From Pseudomonadota bacterium (GTDB lineage: Bacteria > Myxococcota > UBA9042 > PHBI01): 10,880 nt of DNA. The notes beneath the pieces were generated by a model, which saw only the letters and a program-made list of their open reading frames with translations, ran no database searches and was not told the origin of the DNA. Of the stretch, positions 7,386 to 10,880 are shown piece after piece; the first letter of the stretch is position 1; each line of letters begins with the position of its first letter. Position numbers and translations under genes: made by a program. Location: the NCBI GenBank assembly GCA_005772945.1, contig SXIE01000355.1, positions 1 through 10,880 of the forward strand, written 5' to 3'.

Positions 7386-8813
7386 TCAGAACGAGCCCGC
7401 GAGCGTCGCCGCCAGGATGAACGTCTGGGACCCGTAGGTCCCATTGGACACGTACGACGGCCCGTTGTCCCCGTAGGGCTGGGGGTCGTTGAGGTAGGCG
7501 GCGTTGACCTGTGCGTTGCGCGTGTTGGTCACGGTGCGCTCGAACATGCGGACGTACCCGAACGCGAGGTCGACATCGAAGGGGCCGAGTTCGACCGTGC
7601 CGCCGACGCCTACGCCGAACTTCTCGCCGTCGATCTTCAGCACCGAAAGCGTCTCGTCCGGGGCTGCTCCCGTCTCGAAGAACCCGCCCGCGCGCACCTT
7701 GAAGATCCCGTTCGCGGGCCGCCACCAGCCGCCGAGACGCACCGACACGACGTCACGCGAATTCGCGATGACATCGAACGGCTTCACGGTGAACGTACCG
7801 ACGCCCGGGACGTCCTCGAACGTCACGTCGCGCGGGGTCGCCTTGATCTTGTCGTGGACGCTCCAGAACTCGACGACGCTGGCGAGCTCGATCGACCAGA
7901 GGTCCTCGTCGTAGACGCGCAGCCCGAGGCGCAGGATCGGCGGGAAGTCGACCTCGAGGCTGATCTGGTCACCCTTCACCGAGCTACCCGAAAAGTAGAA
8001 GTTGGTCGGGGTGTTGACCTTCACGTTGCCGTCCGCTTCCACGTGCACGGGGAGCTGCCCGGACACGCCGACGTCGAAACCGGGGACGGGCGTCCAGAGG
8101 ACTCCGAACGTGGCGCCCGGCGTGAACACGTCGGTCACGCTGACCTCCGCAAACGCATCCAGGTCGCGCTGCTCGGCCCACCCGAAGACCCCCGTGTAGC
8201 CGGAGATATTGACGCGCTGTTTGAGCTGCGTGACGACCCACTGGAACCCGAACCCGACCGAAAGCTGCTTGACCGGACGCCATGCGACCGAGGCCTGGAT
8301 GAAGAGCTCGAGCGCCTTCAAGCTGACGAGCGAGTAGCGTTGCGGCCCGTCCTCGGGCCACTCGTTCGAGCCCGCATAGGGGCCATACAGGCCGAGGGCG
8401 AAGACCCAATCCTCGAGCCCGAAGTTGCTCGCGACGCCGAGCGACGGGTCGGGGAAAGCCCCGCCGATGTCCTCGGTGTCGGGGAACCCGTTGGCATAGA
8501 CCGGGTCCTTGCGCATGACCTCGGCGTCGTCCATGCGCTGAAAGTGCTGGTCCGCGATGATGACGCCGACGTCCAGGTAGAACGCGATCGGCGCCGCGAT
8601 GCGGATGAGCCCGGCCGGGTTCATCCACTGGCAGTTCAGGTCGTCGCAGCCGGCCACGAAGGCGCCGCCCAGGGACAGCGCACGGGCGCCGCGCTCGGGG
8701 ATGTAGAAGGCGCCGGCGTGGGCGGAGTCGCTTCGGAGTGACGCGAGGCCGAGCGCGGCGACGCACGCGAGCCGGGTCGTGACCTGTAACATTAGATGGC
8801 GCACTGACGGCAT
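7386..8813 (-). CDS. FadL/OmpP1/TodX family outer-membrane transport protein
   Basis: Predicted beta-barrel channel for hydrophobic compounds such as fatty acids, 475 residues from the ATG at 8813. The signal peptide has Arg5 and Arg14, a hydrophobic core (about 16-25) and a type I cleavage site after AHA (31-33). The mature N-terminus carries the family hatch signature: ERGARALSLGGAFVAG (40-55), then NPAGL (65-69), equivalent to the GAR..GMGGAF...NPAG pattern of FadL proteins. The rest alternates polar and hydrophobic residues with many aromatics, as expected of barrel strands, and ends in a C-terminal Phe as outer-membrane barrels do. Unusually, Cys56 and Cys61 flank DDLN in the hatch segment. 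The frame stays open to 8963, but the added 50 residues would bury the signal peptide; GAGGA precedes the chosen ATG. The exact substrate cannot be told from sequence. It is the first of three adjacent genes for exported proteins. Confidence 0.9.
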   Translation of the reverse strand: MPSVRHLMLQVTTRLACVAALGLASLRSDSAHAGAFYIPERGARALSLGGAFVAGCDDLNCQWMNPAGLIRIAAPIAFYLDVGVIIADQHFQRMDDAEVMRKDPVYANGFPDTEDIGGAFPDPSLGVASNFGLEDWVFALGLYGPYAGSNEWPEDGPQRYSLVSLKALELFIQASVAWRPVKQLSVGFGFQWVVTQLKQRVNISGYTGVFGWAEQRDLDAFAEVSVTDVFTPGATFGVLWTPVPGFDVGVSGQLPVHVEADGNVKVNTPTNFYFSGSSVKGDQISLEVDFPPILRLGLRVYDEDLWSIELASVVEFWSVHDKIKATPRDVTFEDVPGVGTFTVKPFDVIANSRDVVSVRLGGWWRPANGIFKVRAGGFFETGAAPDETLSVLKIDGEKFGVGVGGTVELGPFDVDLAFGYVRMFERTVTNTRNAQVNAAYLNDPQPYGDNGPSYVSNGTYGSQTFILAATLAGSF

Positions 8814-8821
8814 GCGACAGG

Positions 8822-8826
8822 TCCTC
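8822..8826 (-). promoter_or_regulatory. Ribosome binding site deciding the start of the FadL-type gene
   Basis: GAGGA on the minus strand, eight bases before the ATG at 8813. The next in-frame ATG (8792) has no such site, and the far upstream GTG (8963) would place 50 residues ahead of the signal peptide. Confidence 0.6.
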
Positions 8827-8882
8827 GCGTGGGACGATGGGCGAGCGGCGGGCCGACGCGTGGCCAAGCCGCCGCACCCGAA

Positions 8883-8911
8883 AGGATGCCCGAGCCCCGA
8901 CGGAGCGTCAA
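8883..8911 (-). promoter_or_regulatory. Candidate sigma-70-type promoter of the FadL-type gene
   Basis: On the minus strand TTGACG (8911-8906) matches five of six -35 positions. After a 17-base spacer, CATCCT (8888-8883) matches three of six -10 positions. It would start transcription near 8876, leaving a leader of about 60 bases before the ATG at 8813. The -10 box is weak and G+C-rich genomes give chance matches, so this is tentative. Confidence 0.3.
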
Positions 8912-8965
8912 CGGCCCCCCGCCCGTGCGCCATGCGGATTTGCGGCGAAATGGTGGACCTCACGG

Positions 8966-8981
8966 ACGCGCGCTCGCGCGT
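8966..8981 (-). terminator. Possible hairpin directly after the sigma factor stop codon
   Basis: ACGCGC (8966-8971) and GCGCGT (8976-8981) form a perfect six-pair GC-rich stem with a four-base loop, directly adjoining the TGA of the sigma gene at 8984-8982. No U-tract follows in the direction of transcription, so it is not a classical intrinsic terminator. It could still pause transcription or protect the mRNA end, or be chance in GC-rich DNA. Confidence 0.25.
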
Positions 8982-10112
8982 TCAGCGCAGCGCCTCGATG
9001 ACCACGTCGCTGCCGAGGTGGCGCTGCACGAAGTCCTTCAGGTTGGCCTTGATGCGCACCTCGAGCTGGCGCACGCGCTCCTTGGAGACACCGAAGCGGT
9101 CGCCGAGGTCCTCGAGGCGCACCGGATCCTCGCTCATGAGGCGATGGTCCCAGATAGCCTGCTCGCGCTCGTCGAGCGTGGCGCGGTACTTCGCGAAGAC
9201 CTGCTTGAGCTGGTCGTGGACCTCGCCGCCGGCCATCGCGTCTTCGGGATCGAGCGTGACGGTGTCGGCCAGCGAGTCGCCGCGCGTGCGTCCGTCCTCG
9301 TCGCCGTGGGCCGGCAAGTCGAGCGACACGGCGCGCTGGTCGAGGATCGGCGCGAGCTCGCGCACGTCCTCCTCGCGGATCCCGACGCGCTCGGCGATGA
9401 GCTTGGGGTGCGGCTCGAGCCCTTCGGACACGAGCTGCCGGCGCTCGCGATCGAGCCGCCAGAAGAGCTTGCGCGCGGCGCGGCTGCCGGCGTGGATGAG
9501 GTGCTTGTTCTCTTGGATGAACGCGAGAATGCGCGCGCGGATCCAGTAGCGGGCGTAGCTCGGGAACGGGATCTTGCGCTCAGCGTCGAACTTGCGGATG
9601 GCCTCGGCGAGGCCCAGGTTGCCCTCGGACACGAGATCCATGACGTCGGCCCACTGGCGCCGGAATTGGAAGGCGATCTTGACGACGAGGCGCAGATTCG
9701 AGGCGACGAGACGCGCGGCGGCCTCTTTGTCGCCGGTCTCCTGGAAGCGTACGGCGAGCGCCGCCTGCTCGTCCATCGGCAGGATCTGAACCGTCTTCAG
9801 CATGGCCAAGTAGACGTTGAGGGCGGTCAGCGCCTCGGTCGAGCGGCCGCCCGCGAGCACGGGAAGCTGTCGCACGGGGAGGTCTTCGTCATCCGCGCCC
9901 GCGGCGACCTCGACGTCGACGTCGACGTCCTCGGGCAGGGGCACCGTATCGAGATCGATCGGATCGACATCGATCTCGATATCGACGTCGCCCTCCGAGT
10001 CCGCGTCCTCGGCGGCCGCGTCGACCTCGGCCTCGACCTCGGGGGTCTCCACCGCAGCCTCCCGCGGCGCCTTCTCGGCGGCCGCGCGGGGGCGTCTCCC
10101 CTGGGTCCCCAT
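8982..10112 (-). CDS. rpoH: RNA polymerase sigma factor, RpoH (sigma-32) family
   Basis: Alternative sigma factor directing RNA polymerase, by family precedent, to heat-shock or stress promoters; 376 residues from the ATG at 10112. Residues 1 to about 90 are an unusual acidic, low-complexity extension. Region 1.2/2.1 begins around 92, followed by NLRLVVKIAFQFRR (139-152), the core-binding stretch MDLVSEGNLGLAEAIRKFD (158-176) and the promoter-melting segment FPSYARYWIRARILAFIQ (183-200). The RpoH-box equivalent is HAGSRAARKLFWRL (207-220). Region 3 includes EEDVRELAPILDQR (247-260), and the region 4.2 helix-turn-helix is about 331-360 (GVSKERVRQLE). The sequence fits RpoH better than RpoD or FliA. 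Myxobacteria carry several RpoH-like paralogues (SigB, SigC and SigE in Myxococcus), so the symbol may be too specific. Other in-frame starts are the ATG at 10127 and GTG at 10214; the chosen one has the best Shine-Dalgarno. The gene is divergent from clpB. Confidence 0.92.
   Translation of the reverse strand: MGTQGRRPRAAAEKAPREAAVETPEVEAEVDAAAEDADSEGDVDIEIDVDPIDLDTVPLPEDVDVDVEVAAGADDEDLPVRQLPVLAGGRSTEALTALNVYLAMLKTVQILPMDEQAALAVRFQETGDKEAAARLVASNLRLVVKIAFQFRRQWADVMDLVSEGNLGLAEAIRKFDAERKIPFPSYARYWIRARILAFIQENKHLIHAGSRAARKLFWRLDRERRQLVSEGLEPHPKLIAERVGIREEDVRELAPILDQRAVSLDLPAHGDEDGRTRGDSLADTVTLDPEDAMAGGEVHDQLKQVFAKYRATLDEREQAIWDHRLMSEDPVRLEDLGDRFGVSKERVRQLEVRIKANLKDFVQRHLGSDVVIEALR
9907..9996. 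repeat. Low-complexity GAC/GTC-ATC tract inside the sigma factor gene
   Basis: The coding DNA contains three perfect tandem copies of CGACGT at 9911-9928, then a degenerate run of GATC, GAC and ATC units to about 9990. It encodes the alternating Asp/Val/Ile/Glu part of the acidic extension (DVDIEIDVD and EDVDVDVEV, residues 42-69). Repeats of this kind can expand or contract by slippage, in frame when units are multiples of three. Confidence 0.6.
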
Positions 10113-10118
10113 CGCTTG

Positions 10119-10122
10119 CCTC
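10119..10122 (-). promoter_or_regulatory. Ribosome binding site supporting the ATG at 10112 of the sigma gene
   Basis: GAGG on the minus strand, six bases before the ATG at 10112. The alternative ATG at 10127 has only a weaker GGA-type match farther upstream, and the GTG at 10214 would extend the gene almost to the clpB leader. Confidence 0.5.
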
Positions 10123-10165
10123 ACCATCCGTCGTGCTTCCACTCGCCTTCGCGCCAACGCCCGAA

Positions 10166-10194
10166 TCGATAGCGCACGGGCCGGGCAGCGGCAA
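10166..10194 (-). promoter_or_regulatory. Candidate promoter of the sigma factor gene
   Basis: On the minus strand TTGCCG (10194-10189, four of six -35 matches) is followed after 17 bases by TATCGA (10171-10166, three of six -10 matches). It would start transcription near 10160, upstream of the ATGs at 10127 and 10112 but inside the longest possible frame, which agrees with the internal start. The match is weak. No sigma-32 consensus or CIRCE element was seen here. Confidence 0.2.
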
Positions 10195-10201
10195 GCCACC
10201 C

Positions 10202-10215
10202 CGTGGTCACCCACG
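10202..10215. repeat. Inverted repeat in the sigma/clpB divergent region, possible operator
   Basis: CGTGG-TCAC-CCACG is a perfect five-base inverted repeat with a four-base spacer, ending 38 bases before the clpB ATG. It also lies just upstream of the candidate sigma gene promoter. The position suits a regulator acting on both genes, but five-base arms are short and could be chance. Confidence 0.25.
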
Positions 10216-10240
10216 TGCGAAGGGGCATCCTAGCACCTTC

Positions 10241-10246
10241 GAGGAG
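10241..10246 (+). promoter_or_regulatory. Ribosome binding site of clpB
   Basis: GAGGAG, seven bases before the ATG at 10254. This is the strongest Shine-Dalgarno sequence in the window and it fixes the clpB start. Confidence 0.8.
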
Positions 10247-10253
10247 CATCGAC

Positions 10254-10880
10254 ATGGACTTGGGGAAAGTCACCGAGCGGACGCGCGAAGCACTTTCACA
10301 GGCACAGGCGCTGGCGACGAAGCGGTCGCATCAGGCCGCCGACGAGGCGCACCTTCTGGTTGCGCTGCTCGAGCAGGAAAATGGCCTCGCGCCGCGCATC
10401 GTCGAGCGCATGCAGATCGACTGGCGCGTGCTCAAGGCGCAGGCCGAGAAGCTGCTCGAGCAAGTCCCGAGCGTGCGCGGACCGGGCGTCGCGCCCGGCA
10501 ATATCGCGGTCACGCGCGAGCTCGATCAGCTGCTGGTGCGTGCCGAGGACGAGGCCAAGCGCATGAAGGACGAGTACGTCTCGATCGAGCACGTGCTCCT
10601 CGCCTTCGTCGCGGCGCCCACCAAAAACCCGATGCGGCGCATCTTCGAGGCCTTCAACATCGATCGCGACCGCCTGCAGAAGGCGATTCAGACGGTGCGC
10701 GGCAATCAGCGCGTGACGTCGTCGAACCCCGAGGCGACCTACGAGGCGCTCGAGAAGTACGGGCGCGATCTGGTCTCCGAGGCGCGCGCGGGCAAGCTCT
10801 CGCCGGTCATCGGACGCGACGAGGAGATCCGACGCGTCGTCCGGATCCTGTCGCGCCGCACGAAGAACAACCCGGTGCTC
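10254..10880 (+). CDS. clpB: ATP-dependent disaggregase ClpB, N-terminal 209 residues (3' end outside window)
   Basis: Start of ClpB, the cytoplasmic hexameric Hsp100 ATPase that works with DnaK to rescue aggregated proteins after heat stress. The ATG at 10254 has an excellent GAGGAG site. Visible parts are the double Clp N-terminal repeat, about residues 14-65 ([12 protein letters not shown], 31-42) and 91-148 ([10 protein letters not shown], 110-119), and then the linker into the first AAA+ module. The linker carries the ClpB-type stretch [20 protein letters not shown] (153-172) and [14 protein letters not shown] (181-194), then RRTKNNPVL (201-209). The first Walker A motif would follow just past the window edge. 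The linker favours ClpB over ClpA or ClpC. The frame is open to the last base, so the protein is cut by the window, not broken. The divergent sigma-32-family gene next door fits control by heat shock, though no matching promoter was identified. Confidence 0.95.
   Translation, partial: MDLGKVTERTREALSQAQALATKRSHQAADEAHLLVALLEQENGLAPRIVERMQIDWRVLKAQAEKLLEQVPSVRGPGVAPGNIAVTRELDQLLVRAEDEAKRMKDEYVSIEHVLLAFVAAPTKNPMRRIFEAFNIDRDRLQKAIQTVRGNQRVTSSNPEATYEALEKYGRDLVSEARAGKLSPVIGRDEEIRRVVRILSRRTKNNPVL

Noticed and set aside
2670..8741. Long plus-strand open frames opposite the envelope genes (2670-4136, 4185-6005, 6033-7286, 7326-8741)
   Set aside because: They mirror the minus-strand genes and arise from high G+C in third codon positions. 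Their products are rich in Arg, Ala, Asp and Val without domains or signals, while the minus-strand frames have signal peptides, family motifs and ribosome binding sites.
8829..10172. Plus-strand open frame of 447 codons opposite the sigma factor gene
   Set aside because: The minus strand clearly encodes a sigma-32-family protein with all expected regions; the opposite frame is its shadow.
10113..10253. CIRCE element or sigma-32 promoter for clpB
   Set aside because: CTAGCACC near 10229 recalls half of CIRCE, but there is no matching GAGTGCTAA arm. No CTTGAA/CCCCAT-type pair with correct spacing was found.
1..10880. Mobile element, defence system, CRISPR array or biosynthetic cluster
   Set aside because: No transposase, integrase, nuclease, toxin-antitoxin pair, regularly spaced repeats or biosynthetic synthase was found. 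The gene content is core functions plus envelope proteins.

Overview
This looks like a chromosomal segment from a high-GC Gram-negative bacterium, most likely a member of the Myxococcota. The clues are strong G/C bias in third codon positions, large lipoproteins with cysteine-rich repeats, an IgGFc-binding-type domain, and a sigma-32-family factor beside clpB. The taxonomy is inferred from this gene style; no marker in the window proves it.

Layout. The left edge (1-630, + strand) is the end of pnp (polynucleotide phosphorylase): the last catalytic residues, then the KH and S1 RNA-binding domains. Facing it is a run of six minus-strand genes, read right to left. They are an RpoH-like sigma factor (8982-10112), a FadL/OmpP1-type outer-membrane channel (7386-8813), a 1028-residue predicted lipoprotein of unknown function (4209-7295), a cysteine-rich IgGFc-binding-type lipoprotein (1923-4097), a class I SAM-dependent methyltransferase of the leucine carboxyl methyltransferase-like family (1002-1883), and a very short DUF2058 protein (673-999). 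The right edge (10254-10880, + strand) is the start of clpB, transcribed divergently from the sigma gene.

How the genes fit together. The sigma factor and ClpB form a plausible heat-shock pair sharing a 141-base intergenic region. The three central genes all encode exported envelope proteins (one outer-membrane barrel and two lipoproteins) lying head to tail. Their clustering suggests, but does not prove, a shared cell-surface role. The methyltransferase and DUF2058 genes are almost certainly translationally coupled: two bases separate them, and the second gene's ribosome binding site lies inside the end of the first.

No tRNA, rRNA, insertion sequence, integrase, CRISPR array or phage gene was found. 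No non-coding gap exceeds 300 bases. The largest are 8814-8981 (a candidate promoter and a hairpin) and 10113-10253 (the sigma/clpB divergent region). Several gene starts were moved inward from the longest open frame because a Shine-Dalgarno sequence and a proper signal peptide support the internal start. Most of the window is ordinary core and envelope gene content. The least explained parts are the giant lipoprotein, the modular cysteine-repeat lipoprotein and the acidic N-terminal extension of the sigma factor.
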